In this document: piece after piece, positions 11,214 to 23,800 of the stretch
Position numbering within the stretch: the first letter of the stretch is position 1
Layout: every line of letters begins with the position of its first letter
Assembly (NCBI GenBank): GCA_031841125.1
Contig: CM063107.1
Location: forward strand, 12,138,467 to 12,202,466
DNA: 64,000 bases
Reading direction: 5' to 3'
DNA from: Acanthococcus lagerstroemiae
Taxonomy: Eukaryota > Arthropoda > Insecta > Hemiptera > Eriococcidae
The notes under the pieces: generated by a model
The model's input: only the letters and a program-made list of their open reading frames with translations
What the model was told of the DNA's origin: nothing
Database searches by the model: none
Position numbers and translations under genes: made by a program

Positions 11214-11814
11214 GTACGTATTCAGGATTAAAAATTGATGATTTTATGAGCCCGTGTGGTATTTTGTGTAAGATGTCATTTTTACATAATTATCCTTGTA
11301 ATATTTGGCAGGGCCGGTTTTAATTACTTTGCCGCCCTGGGCTACAGTAATCTTGCCACCTTATTTTTTTACATCCCTCCCCGCAAATCTTTTTTAATTG
11401 CAAATTTGCCACCCCAAAACTTTGCCGCTCTGGGCTGCAGCCCAGTCAGCTCTAGCGTTGAGTCGGCCTCGGTCATACTAGTTCATTTGAACTAATTATC
11501 GCGATGAACTAATCTACCGAGACCGATGTTTTGAACGAACTAATTCAATAAGACCGAGATTCTCTCAAACTCGATCCGAAAATGACCAAAAGTAACTGTT
11601 AAGAACTAAAACGTGAACGTAAACAAAGAACGACCGAATTCGTGTAAGGGTGAATCTCTGAATAACCTGAAAATTCAGTTTCCAAATTTTAAAATTTGGA
11701 ACATCATTGAACAAAATTTTTTTCCTGCGGATCATGTAGTATAGGTACCTGCAAGTAAGTACATGTATGGGGTAAGTCCCACAAGAAACGCCACATAAGG
11801 GATAGAGGGGCTTT
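11214..11814. other. Unassigned, probably intronic
   Basis: It follows the ABC exon donor. CAGGGCCGGTTTTAATTA at 11312 resembles the tip of hAT-type elements, and TTTGCCGC...CTGGGCT is repeated twice (11330 and 11422). No matching right end or target duplication was found. No coding exon recognised. Confidence 0.3.
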
Positions 11815-11818
11815 TTGT

Positions 11819-12460
11819 ATACTACGATGGAATTCCATCGTAGTATTCTCTATTCCTTTGATACTACGATGGAATTCCATTGTAGTATTCTCTATTTCTT
11901 TGATACTACAATGGAATTGCTTAATATTACGATGGAATTGCTTGATATCACAATGGAATTTGAGGAACATACAACCAGATGTATTCCAATAGCGAGGACG
12001 ACAACTGAAGAAACGAGAAGAATATTCATCTGAATGGCAAGGAGTACAATTCAAGACATAAAAAGAAGTACTTCAACATCGTCGGGATTGGATGCATCAG
12101 TGTCTGCCTCTGAATTTTTTTTTTTCGGCAAGGAAGTAATGAGCGCATTCTCCTTCGCATTCGAAGCAACTCAATTTGTTGAAACAGGATGCCACATTCT
12201 TGTGCGTTCCATGTGACCTGGTGTACGGACATCGTTCCTTCAAAGAGAAAAAAAAGGTTATCTAGGATGAGTATTGACAGGTCATGAAGATGTGAAACAA
12301 CGGGCTGAAGAAAATCATCACCATTCAGCTGTCTCTTCTGGATAATGTGGCAAAAGCAACGATAAATTCCATTGTAATATCTTCTTTTCCATCGTAGTAT
12401 TCTTCAAAATTATACTTCGATACTACGATGGAAAGAAAAAATGTATACCACGATAGAAAA
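11819..12460. repeat. Palindrome-rich region around ACTACGATGGAA
   Basis: A perfect 28-bp palindrome (11819-11846, centre GGAATTCC, arms ATACTACGAT) is followed by a one-mismatch copy at 11861-11888. Half-sites recur at about 11903, 11929 and 11946, and again in mixed orientation at 12366, 12389, 12420 and 12447. Two clusters of the motif thus flank about 400 bp, which suggests the ends of a transposon with sub-terminal repeats, or a foldback element. No transposase is visible. Confidence 0.7.
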
Positions 12461-12603
12461 TTTAACATCTTTCTTAATTCAACAGAGCAACACTGGCCAG
12501 CATGTAGTAATGAAGCACAAAATTATAATGGCAGTGTTCCCTTTATGAAAAAGTCAAAATCGTTTTTCTCAGACTAGAACTTCATGGCGTATAATCGTAT
12601 ACC

Positions 12604-13103
12604 NNNNNNNNNNNNNNNNNNNNNNNNNNNNNNNNNNNNNNNNNNNNNNNNNNNNNNNNNNNNNNNNNNNNNNNNNNNNNNNNNNNNNNNNNNNNNNNNN
12701 NNNNNNNNNNNNNNNNNNNNNNNNNNNNNNNNNNNNNNNNNNNNNNNNNNNNNNNNNNNNNNNNNNNNNNNNNNNNNNNNNNNNNNNNNNNNNNNNNNNN
12801 NNNNNNNNNNNNNNNNNNNNNNNNNNNNNNNNNNNNNNNNNNNNNNNNNNNNNNNNNNNNNNNNNNNNNNNNNNNNNNNNNNNNNNNNNNNNNNNNNNNN
12901 NNNNNNNNNNNNNNNNNNNNNNNNNNNNNNNNNNNNNNNNNNNNNNNNNNNNNNNNNNNNNNNNNNNNNNNNNNNNNNNNNNNNNNNNNNNNNNNNNNNN
13001 NNNNNNNNNNNNNNNNNNNNNNNNNNNNNNNNNNNNNNNNNNNNNNNNNNNNNNNNNNNNNNNNNNNNNNNNNNNNNNNNNNNNNNNNNNNNNNNNNNNN
13101 NNN
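12604..13103. other. Assembly gap (500 N)
   Basis: Exactly 500 undetermined bases, a size commonly used as a placeholder, so the true gap length is unknown. Open frames drawn across it are meaningless. It lies just after the palindromic region, which may have blocked assembly. Confidence 0.99.
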
Positions 13104-15216
13104 ATATAATATCTACATAGATATGTATATGCAAAAAAACCAACGAATGTTAATGATTAGAATGGTACTATTTCTTTATTTCAAAAATCATAAGAAAACA
13201 TCAAAGACACCTTTGCTTCAAAAGGTCGAGATCCTCATACATTAACGTATGTGGTCGGCATCTTTGAAATTCATAAACATCCGATTTGTACTTCTTCGTG
13301 TAGCTAAGTTACCGGCTTCAAGAACAAATAAACAATTCTGTGCAAATTTACCCACTCCATTGTTTTACCAATTGCTACGTCACTATCCTTATTGATACGC
13401 AACAGCTTACTTTTACGAGGAATATTAAACTGCACGAAAGGTAAAAGGCGTTTGAACGAAAAAAGTAAAAGCACGAAAAAGTAATTCAAAATAACGAAAT
13501 TATCAGTAGAGTTAAAGAAAACCATCTTGCACGAAATGTTTAATGTTTTTGAACGAAAAAGAAGAACTATGACGAATTGTACGATAGACACGATACCAGA
13601 CAAACTGAGAAATTAACAAGAAACCGAGACGTGAAGCATCAAGGTGGCTGAACCGACCTCCACTTTTTGATCTAAGAAGCAATTCATTGTAAACTACCAC
13701 TTATGAATTACTTTTAATTAGGCCAGTTATTTGACTTTCAGTTTATATGCAGTGGAGTGAAAGGATTGGCAAATTCAAAGCCTGCAGAGGGCAGTGCTCT
13801 CGAAGGCAGCCACCTTGTTTGACCTTTCCCTTGCAAAGAGCATCAGTTATTCATCTCCAACGGTAATCTGGTATGATTTCTAAATTCTGAATCGCAAAGA
13901 TCAACATTAGACTGCCGAACTCCCTCGAGTAAGAAGGCTCATTGTCACTGCCATGCCCTTTTGCATGAAATAGAATGAAAATATTAGCAAATCCAAAGAC
14001 TCCAGAAGGCACTGCAAGTCCAAAGTCTCTAGATGGCGCTGTCATTAAATAAGCCAACATTTTCGCAACAATCAAAACTCGCACAAACTCAAACTGGTCT
14101 GTTTTTACTTCACCCGAAAATTGCTAATTCAATAATCTTTCCTGATTTTTCAATTCGTAATTTTTTTCCGTTCAATGTTTTATTATTTCGTGATTTCTTT
14201 TTTTTTGTCGTTCAAAAGTTTTTCTTAATGCTCATGTATTATTTTTTTCTGTTCCCTTTATTTTATATTTCGTGAAATGATTATCAATTGCTCAATGTCT
14301 TTCTTTTTTCGTGATTTCTGACTTTCTTTTCGTGCTAAAAAATCACGCCCTACTTTTACCATGACCGCGATCAAATTCCGCATATAATGATATCAAACAC
14401 ATACAGCTTCCTTTCATCTTCACTCAATTTCTGTAATGTAACTTGAATACATTTTCAAGCTCTACATAAGGAACCTAACCACTCTACCTGGAAATAGCGG
14501 AATTACACCCAATTAGTTTTACACGATAGCCAGGGACGTATCGAAGCATTTTTCCGGGGGGGAGGGGGGTAAAATTGTAAAAGTCCCAACTAACTCAACT
14601 CAGAATTCCGAAGTATCAAAGCCAAAATAAAATTTAACTTATTGGATTTTCCCTGCTCACCTGACTGAAATGGTAAATTTTCCCAACTGTTTGTTATAAA
14701 TAATAGAAATATCCGGCTGCTAATATTTATAAGATGATGATATTTTGTAACTAACGTCGGAGGAAGTACGGGACGGCAGTTCAGTTGGTATAATAAACTT
14801 GTACTATAATGATGTTAGAATTTAAATAGAATATCATCGAAACACTGTTGAATAAAAATTCCTACTGGAAGGCAGGGGGTAAATTGTTCCCTACCACCTA
14901 TCAGTACGTCCTTGATGATAGCTATAACATCTTACCTACACTACAAGTCACGCGTCAGTGTTACCACGCGTTCAATTTTTTCTTTCGCGCTCGTAGGCGT
15001 AATGAAAACATACCTGTGCCAAGTCACCCCGTATTACAGTAGCTATCTCCGTGTACAAGCGTCCTCAAACTCAAGTACATGTTATTCGATACTTGTAAAA
15101 AAATCATCATTTTTCTGTTCTCGGTTTTCTTACAGCGGAGACCAAATTTTTCAAAAATGCTAATGCCGAATCCCCGGGTATGTATTATGTTCTTCACATT
15201 CGCCCGAATTATTAGG
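13104..15216. other. Unassigned A/T-rich region
   Basis: No supported exon or RNA gene. CAGGGACGTATCGAAGC at 14531 followed by G-runs resembles the start of a hAT-type inverted repeat, but I found no right end. GCAAATTCAAAGCCTGCAGA (13769) and related CAGARGGCRCTGCAAG motifs (14004) suggest diverged short repeats. The poly-T and poly-A runs are unremarkable. Confidence 0.3.
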
Positions 15217-16373
15217 TAGCCTTGGCAATCTCCATGTTGGAAATACAGAAACGAAATTGATCACATGTTGGTAAATGACCTGTCCATTGTCGATAACATG
15301 GGGGTGCTTCCTAGCTTCCGCTTTGGTTCGAACCACAGAATGTGTAGAGCAACGTTTAGCTTTCCTAAACGGGCAATCTACAGGAACGCTCGAAGGAAAA
15401 CAGGTGGCAGGACGATCTTTCCTATAAGCGTGCTAGGGGAAGCGAGAAAAGTATTGAAGGAACATTTTGGACCAATTAGGAAGGAGTGGAAGAACCGTAC
15501 GGTTCAGGAGAGTTACGATTCGATCGAGGAAGCCTTGAGGAATATCGGAACGGAATTTAGAGTGCGCAGAAAGGAGGTATTGACGGATGATAAACCGTCT
15601 GTACAGACAAGAGCGCTAACAGCGAGGAGAAATGAGTCAGAGAGGAAAAAGAACAAATCCCTTCGAGAAAAAATTAAGGCATGCATGTTAAGGAAAAAGT
15701 CACGTTGGAAATTAGGAAGGCAGTCAAGAATTACGATACTGATAGGATTGAGGAAATATTAGCTCGTACAGGATCTATAAAGAAGGTAAAAAAAGAGAAA
15801 TGTATCAGGGAAAGAAACTCGTACCTACTATGGAAAATATTGCCACGCAATTCTACGGAGAATTAGACCGGAACAGGAATGAGAGCGAAAATGAGAGCGA
15901 AAACGACCTGGAGTCGGAGGAAAATGTTGATGAAGAGGTTCCTGAAATTCTCGAGTGTGAAGTTATGGCGGCAGTGAGGACCCTCAAGGTAGACAGAGCA
16001 GCTGAACCCGACGGACTCGAAAACAGTATACCCAAAATATTTAGCGACGAACTGGCCCCAGTTATATCTATGCTGTTCAATTCTGTCTTACAGCAAGAAG
16101 TCGCGCCAAAGCAACGGAAGGAGGCGGAAATCATACTACTATTCAAAACAGGTCTCTTTTTCTAATTTTGCTCTCAACCCGAGCCCTGGAATCCGCCCTT
16201 TCGAGCATTACTTCAGAGACGTCGGGGAGGCTTTAGGGCTGTCTTAGCCCTCTTCCCTTTTGGCCGAAAAACCGGCCCAGGTCGAAATCTGGCAAATTGC
16301 TACGTGTGCTCGAACCCGGAATCTCCGGATTCCAAGACCAACGCGCTATCCACTCGGCCAACCAGACCTCCAT

Positions 16374-16404
<31 letters not shown>

Positions 16405-17740
16405 GTAGCAAGGGGAAAATTAAAAATATTACAAACTCATCAGTCTGACTTTAATTTCGGAAAAATTTTCATGAAAATCATTAAAAGACAAATCTACCCG
16501 CAATTGGACCTATAAACCAACCGAGAAAGCAAGTTGGCTTTAGAAGGAATAATTCGACTGTAGACCATATTCTTATTACTAAACAATTCATGAATTCAAT
16601 TTTAACTTATACCTCCTCTTCATTGACTTCTCGAAGGCTTTCGACACAATTAACCACAAATTCCTTTGGATATAACTCTCGGCCCAGGGGATGAACAAAA
16701 ACATAACAAAAGTATGTATAAGGATGCTAGGGCCTACGCAAAAACAGACGTCAAGGGGAAAGAGTTCAAAACAGGTAGGGTGTGCGTCAAGGGGATCCGC
16801 TATCTCCAAATCTTTTTAACTGCGTCCCGGAAGACGCGACAAAACGGCTCGAGTGGAACACCAAAGGTATAAAGATTGATGGAGAATTTCTCAATCAACT
16901 ATAAGATTCATTGACAACATAGCACTAATTTCGGACAATTTAGAGGAACTTATAGAAATGGCTGAAAACTTCACTGAAGTGTGTAAATCGGCGGGGTTGG
17001 AGGTCAATAAAGACAAAACAAAAGTAATTTCAAATGCTAAGAAGGAAGCAGCCGTCGTAGGAGGGAGGGAGATAGAAATGGAAAAAGAGGTGTCCCACTT
17101 AGACCAGATCATATGCTTCAACCATGCCAGGGAGAGGGAACCGAGCAGCAGGATCAAAGGGGGCTGAAGTAGCTATTGGAGTCTGAGAAACATAATTAAA
17201 AGCAGGGCTGTTGGTTCGGGTAGAGGCGGAGGTGTGGCACAGCTGCATCCTACCCATCATGACCTACGGCACGCAGACTTAGGCCAGCACTAAAGCAAAC
17301 ATCGGCAAACTTCAGAGAACCCAGAGAGCCATGGAGAGGAGTTCTCCTAAATGTAAATACAAGGGATAAAATTCCAATTTCGAAAATTCGGGAAAAAACA
17401 AAATTGAGGGATATTGGAAGAGTGGTGTCAAAATTAAAATGGAAATATGCTGGCTATATAATGATGGAGAAAGGGAATAAGTGGGAAAAGAAAGTGGAGG
17501 GGTGGGTGCCACGGGATTTAAAAAGAGGAAGGGGAAGGCCAATAGTCCGATGAAGGGACAAGTTTAGGAAAATACACGGCCCAGAGTGGAGGAGGCGAAC
17601 TCAAAATAGGAGAGGCTGGAGGGAGGACGGGGATTGCCCAGATATGGGCGGCTTTGGAGGAGCACGGAAGAGCTGAGTGGGAAGCCATGGCGCTCATAAC
17701 GCAGCGACAGTAGCAACTGACTCCGACAGTCAGTAAAATA
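15217..17740 (+). mobile_element. Decayed RTE-type LINE, 5'-truncated
   Basis: The copy starts inside the endonuclease (KYRNEIDHMLVNDLS, then FRFGSNHRMCRATF, an S-H pair matching the SDH motif), continues through the linker (RNESERKKNKSLREKIKACM), then fragments of the RT: AAEPDGLENSIPKIF, KIFMKIIKRQIYPQLD, a frameshifted FIDFSKAFDTINHKF and LEVNKDKTKVISNAKK. The order and sequence parallel the better copy at 54190-57340. Many frameshifts and stops make it inactive. A SINE is inserted at 16149-16371. Its end near 17735 is followed by TTATTATTATT, typical of RTE tails. Confidence 0.85.
16149..16371 (-). mobile_element. tRNA-derived SINE, copy 2, nested in the RTE LINE
   Basis: This is the reverse complement of the SINE at 3963-4182: minus-strand head GGTCTGGTTGGCCGAGTGGA (box A) and GGGTTCGAGCAC (box B), then the GACGTCTCTGAAGTAATGC body. 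It splits the LINE reading frame between IILLFK and GK-like residues. ATTCAAAA occurs on both sides (16141-16148 and 16372-16379) and is a likely target duplication. An A-run follows at 16375-16400. It must be younger than the LINE copy. Confidence 0.85.
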
Positions 17741-17865
17741 CCCTTGTATAACTCTACGCATCAATATTTCGAAAATGTATGTTTAGCCGTTATTATTATT
17801 ATACACATAGTTTTGAATTCCTTGGAAATTTCATTAGTTTACTTTATGTTGACCTCGTGTTACAG

Positions 17866-20800
17866 TCAGATTCGCGTACGCGTTGCATTTGTTAGATACG
17901 TACATCAGAAATCTTTACGACGTTTACGAGTCTATTGAGGATCTAGAGTCCCTCATCGATTTCTTAAGAAGACAGCGTAAAGTGAACGAGAATAAAAACG
18001 AAGAACAATCAGAAGAGCAGAAAATTGCTTCAGACCAAAGATCTGCTTCAAAAAAGGCAGAACCTAAGATACAACGGGAAGTTACTCCAGAACCAGAATC
18101 AACTTCGTCTCAGCAAACAACGAACGATGAAACTCGGAAAAAGGGTAACTCAAATTGTTGCGTATTAAGGGTAAACTAATTTAGGTACACCTTTATTTCT
18201 TTAAACACGAAACAAAATGTGCATTTTGTATTCCTGAAATGTGCAAAGACCAAAATCACTCCTACCTTCCTACTTTCACGGTGTCACGAAATGAGTACAA
18301 TATGTGTGTATCACTGAATAATGGGGAAGGGGTGCAGATTAGGAGCAGAAGAGCATAATTCTAGAAAGAAATCATTTTTTCGCCGAGAGATTCCCTATTC
18401 AAGATTTCTTGAGAAATAAACAAACAAGTTAAGGAAAATTCATCTTTCCCCTTGAGATGAATTATGTACAATGAGGCTACCAGGAACCCAACAAAGCGAC
18501 TTCGCATTTAGGGGAAGGGAAGGGAGAAAATCTGGTATATCTTGTTAAAGAATGTTGATTTTGCCTATAAGGAAAATGACCAGATTGCAAACAAATAAAC
18601 AAAAATGATATTTAGAAAACTTTTTTTGCCCCTTTCCGTTTTGCCAGCAAATACTACAATTTTTTAAACATTTCTCTATCGGATTATTTAAACTGCCAGA
18701 ATTATGTATGCCCAGTACTGGATTTTGGTGAAATTCATCTTCAGCCAAATTGATAAGAATCTCCTTTCTTCAAAAAATTTTTGGTTCTTTCTTTTCTGGA
18801 TGATTTTAGTTGATTTCAAACTGCCTATACAGGATTAACGTTTTTTTTTTTTTTTGCATTCACATTTAATTTAAGTATTCTTCACTCAAAATAAGCGGAC
18901 CCACATGTTTTCTTTCCACTGCAAAATTGATATATACTTCTTAAATAAATTTTTATATTTTAAAGTAACTTTTCGTTTTCCTTCATATCTCCATTTTTCT
19001 TCACATTTTAACAGTATCCTTAAAAATGCTCAAGTTTCGTCAGCTTACGTAGTAACTTCCACATAGGTAACTGACTGCACTTCAAAAGTCTGGTATCAGA
19101 ATTTTGAATAAGAGCCTCCAATATTACCTGTTTCCTATCAAGTGGGAAACGCTAGAAATTTTCAAAATAAGAAATCATGAATGAATTTTTTCCCCCTTCA
19201 ATACTTTTGGTGTTCCTTTTTCTATTCTTTCTTTTTTCAGCTGGTTCCTTAATGCATCTTCTTTTTTTGCATCTCATGTAAATCCAATGGTGCTTATACG
19301 CACGAATAGTTTTCTTCACTTGGTCAGGAGATTAGCCAAAAACTTGAAGACTCGCTCTATTTTTCCAGATGTATTTCTAGGCTTACTGATATTTTCGCAA
19401 GTTTCTTGATAACTTTTCTAGATTTGGTCCAGATTATGGTCTCTTCCAGACTTATCTAGGACTGCTAATAAGTCGTAAAAATTACTTTAAGCCTCAATAA
19501 GTCTTTTATCCAGAATTGTTTTAAGATTAATGAAATTTCCTTTATATTTGCTTAACACACTTGAAGACTTCTCTAGATCTGTTGAAAACGTTCCAAAATT
19601 TTAAAGTAAATTTCTTCATGACTTTACTGGCTCTTTTTGACTTGTTTAGGACCATTCCGGGACACTTCCAAACTTTTTAAGGACATTTTTGAACTTATTA
19701 AAGATTTGCTAAAACTCTTCACAACTCGTTTAAGATTATTTAAGGCTTCGTAATACTCCTTCAGATTTATTGAAAACTCTTCAAAATCCTTTCAAACTAA
19801 TTTAAGAATTAACATTTACTTAAGACTTATTAGTGCACTTCTATATTTTTGTTCAAGATTCTCTGACACTATTTTAGATTTGTTTGAGCTGTAACGGATC
19901 CGGGAAACCGAGAAATGAGGGACGAAGAGTTGACTCTAAAACATGAGAAATCGCCGACGGGGCGATGTAAAAGGTTTTCGGCTTCATTTTTATTTATATC
20001 ATAAAATTGCGAGCAAAAAATGCACATTTATCAATAGATCTTGGAACATTTCTAATACGATCGTTTTGGTTCCACCACAGTATTTAAGAGTTCTCATCAC
20101 TCTTGCAGACTTATTTAAGACCCTTCTAGATTATTCTAAACTTATTTGAGGAATTTTACTTCAATTAAAGGATTGTTTAAAAGAAGTTAAAAATTTTCAA
20201 GACTCTTTTAAGATTCCTGAAATTTTTTCAATGTTGTTTAATGCTCTTTAGAATTTATTAGGCCTCGTTCAAGATATAAAAGACTCGTCAAGACTCGTTC
20301 AGGTTTCTTCAAGACCCTTCCAGAATATGTAGAGGGTTTTCAAGATTCGTCAGAATTTCAACTCTTCGAGACACGTTTCAGACTACCAAAGATTCATCAA
20401 GATTAATTCAAGATTTCGTAAGACCCTTCCAGATAGGTCTAAAACTCATTAAGTCTACCTGTTTAAGATTGCATAAAACATTTCTAAATCTTTTTCATCA
20501 GTAAGAGAGCTAGTTCACGATTCGCTAAAAATATTCTAAGTTTTGCGACACATGTCCATAGTCTTCCAGACTTACTCAGGATTTTCTGAGACGTGTGCTA
20601 CGTCGGAATCAGGCTTACTTTTCATTCAGCTTTTCTTTATACGTTCATCTTTCTTTCATTTTCCTTTTTGTCTCGTTCTTCCAGGGATCACTTTTCCTTT
20701 CATATCCCTCATGGAAATCCATCATTGATTGGCTATGGAGTTTCCTTTATAATTTCATGGTTGTATGCGCAAATTCCCTCTCGTTTTTTTTTCTTTTTCA

Positions 20801-23800
20801 CTCAAATTTTAATTCAAAAAAAGTAAATACTCTTAATAGATAAGCGAATCAAATTCGAGAAGTAGTGCAGTCTATACATGAACAATGAATAGTGCCAGAA
20901 AAAAAATGAATGGGGTAGTTTTGAGCAATTAATGTCATTGATCACCTAAATGAGAAAGAATGAGCAAATCCATGTTCTTCTCATTTTTCAGCTCAAACAT
21001 TTCTGGGAGCCGGGAATACAGATTCATGCATTCATGTTGAAAATATTCATTGTGTATAGGTACTCTCGATCAAATATTCAAAAATATTTTTTCATAAGTT
21101 TCGATCTGTGAAGCATGTAATTTTTATGTAATATTTCCTTAACTTGATTAATATTTTGGTCACATTTGAGGAACTGGAATAATTTATTTGCACATGTAGA
21201 TTTATACTCGGAAGCGGTAGCTCAAATCAAACTCATACTAACGAGTCGGAAGTATCTGATGTACTATTTTCGTCAAATGGAGCTTGGTAAGTACCAATTT
21301 ACACCAAGTACTGTATTTGGACTGAAAATTCATTACGGCTGTAATAAATAATTGTATAGCCTTAAAAAATTCATCCAGCACTCCGTGCAGTAGACAATCT
21401 CACCGAGTGCTTTCGATTAACCCGCTCTCTGGTCTGTAATGCGTACCTCGACTGAAAAAGGGCGCGTGTCCACTTTATCATTTTTCAAATATCCACTTGC
21501 CCATGATTGGAAATCGAGAATACATCCAAAATCGATACGGTTCTTTTTCTTATTTATTTTAAGCAGCGATAGCATTTTCTCAGAACTTAAAAACTAATTA
21601 TTAGGTTTTCTTATACTGAAATACCAAACTGAGATTTCTTGGTTTTCTTCCAGTGGTGACTTACGGACCCTGAAAAAAGAACCCTAAATGTTAATAATAA
21701 TTTCCCGATTTAGAATTTTATTTCTTATAATTCAGATCACGAAGTGATTATTCTAGTAGGCCAACGTGATGCTCCCCCCCCCCAAGCCCATCCTGAATCT
21801 AAACGAGGGCCGAAGGTATTACGGTGCATTGTATATACACATTCACACACACAAGTTTAAAAAACTATTCAGAAAGTTGATAAAAAAGCGCCGTGAGAGA
21901 TTCGAGAAATTTACAAGATTTTTTGAGATTAACAAAATTTTTTGCTTATTACTTTCACTTTCAAACCCACTTTTTTTTGTTTTTTTTTTGTTTTTGCTTA
22001 TCGATATAACATGAAAAAACATTCCGACACCATTATCAAATTGTACTTTCCAAACTGTTCCAGACGAAGGTCTGTTTGACTTGCACGGATACATCCCTGA
22101 TGCTCGAAATGAAGACGGCGAAGAACTTGAGTTTACCACTGAACGTCTTCATTTGACCAGAGAGCACTTTACATGGGTCAATGGTGTTATGGCTGTGGAA
22201 TTCAGTGAAGACCAATTTAACGAACGTGAAGTAGAAATAGAGAAGACCAAGAAAGGTAAAATAACAGGGTACAAAAATCATGTACCCGTTATCTTTCCTC
22301 CAATTTAGACAGCACGGAGACGTAACCATAAAAAAGGAGGTTATTGCTGTAATGAAGAAAGGTATTTCACGAATTGATCCCCCTCCCATATTCATTTCTT
22401 TGTTGTCAGATATACTTCGAATAGAGTAAGATGTTCATCTGATACCAAGGTTCTAGTTGTTTACGGGATCAAAATGATTTCTTGTATTAGAAAAGAGGCT
22501 CTGCAGATCCACCAAATTTGAAATCGAAAACTGGAAGATAGCGAAAGCTGGTCTTAATTGAGCTGAAAGTCTTCGAAAATTCACTCCTGTATCACACAAT
22601 GGGCAAGAAGTGAGCAAAGTGAAAAACTAAGTCAAGATTTTTCGTCGTCGATACTGATTGATTGTTGCATAACATTAGTCCTTCGGTACCAATTCGGGAC
22701 ACAAAAATCCATATTTCGCAATAAACATAACCATTAGTTTATTTTATAGTGCAGGAAAGTTTGAGCAGAACGGAATACAGACCCACAAGAGAAAATGAAA
22801 TCATGATATATTCCCCTGAGCTGTACAAGGGCTAGCTGGGGGTAGGAAAATCAGGGGTTGATACAAAATCAGATGCAAGTCCAAGTTAATAACCATTTTC
22901 TTTAAAAAAAAAAAAAAAAAAAAAAAATATTCCTGTAGTTCTCTCAGTTTTATTATTTGAATGCGAACCTTCTGGAAATTTAGGTTTATTTGAATGCTTA
23001 GAACTGTTCAAAGGCACACCAGTCGCATCATTTTATGTATTTTGAAAGCAGTAAGAATACCCATGAACTCCTATGACTGTAAATTATTTTACTATTTAGT
23101 ACAGAATCTGAAATACGGCAATTTGAAGTTTTTCGATAATGATACTACGCATGTATTTTTGTACTTATCTGCAGCAACCGGAAAATCTTTGAACAGACAA
23201 GGATCAGCGCTCGGCCGAGTACTTTCAAAAGTTTCATCCTTTGGATGTAAGTATTGGGGAGACTCGCTTACAGTGTTCCTTCGGGATATTCTTACTCGAT
23301 CCAAATTTAAGTTGGTTTGTTGCCACATCGTGTGGCAACATTGCCCAGCAATCGGTTTTTATTTTGATCTAGCATATTGTCATGTTATTGCTGCACCCTG
23401 ATTTTCAATTGGGAGTTGGGGAGTAAGGACTAGGAGAGGGGAAATTTCTCCAGTCAAGTTGGTCGGCTAAAAAAAATTGGAAAAATATCATTCGAATAGA
23501 GAAAATCCGACCCCATAAACGGAAATGTATCCACTTTTACCTGTTTTTACAACTTAAATCAAAATAACCTCGACAACCTTTTTGGAAACTTCGGTTAGGA
23601 AATTAGAGGTAGGCCTTCTGAAGAAATCACTTCATTGTCTCGTATTAATTCTATGGTTTGTCTGAAAAATTGGGAAGGGGGCAGGGTATGCTAATGTAGA
23701 AAAATGATAACGTTCGCCCTTTTAAAAATTCTTTTAACAATGTCTCAAAAGTCAGATGATAAGAATGGCAAAAATCCAATAAACAATAAAGATCATTTGC

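Noticed and set aside
12574..13143. Long open frames across the N gap
   Set aside because: They consist almost entirely of undetermined residues.
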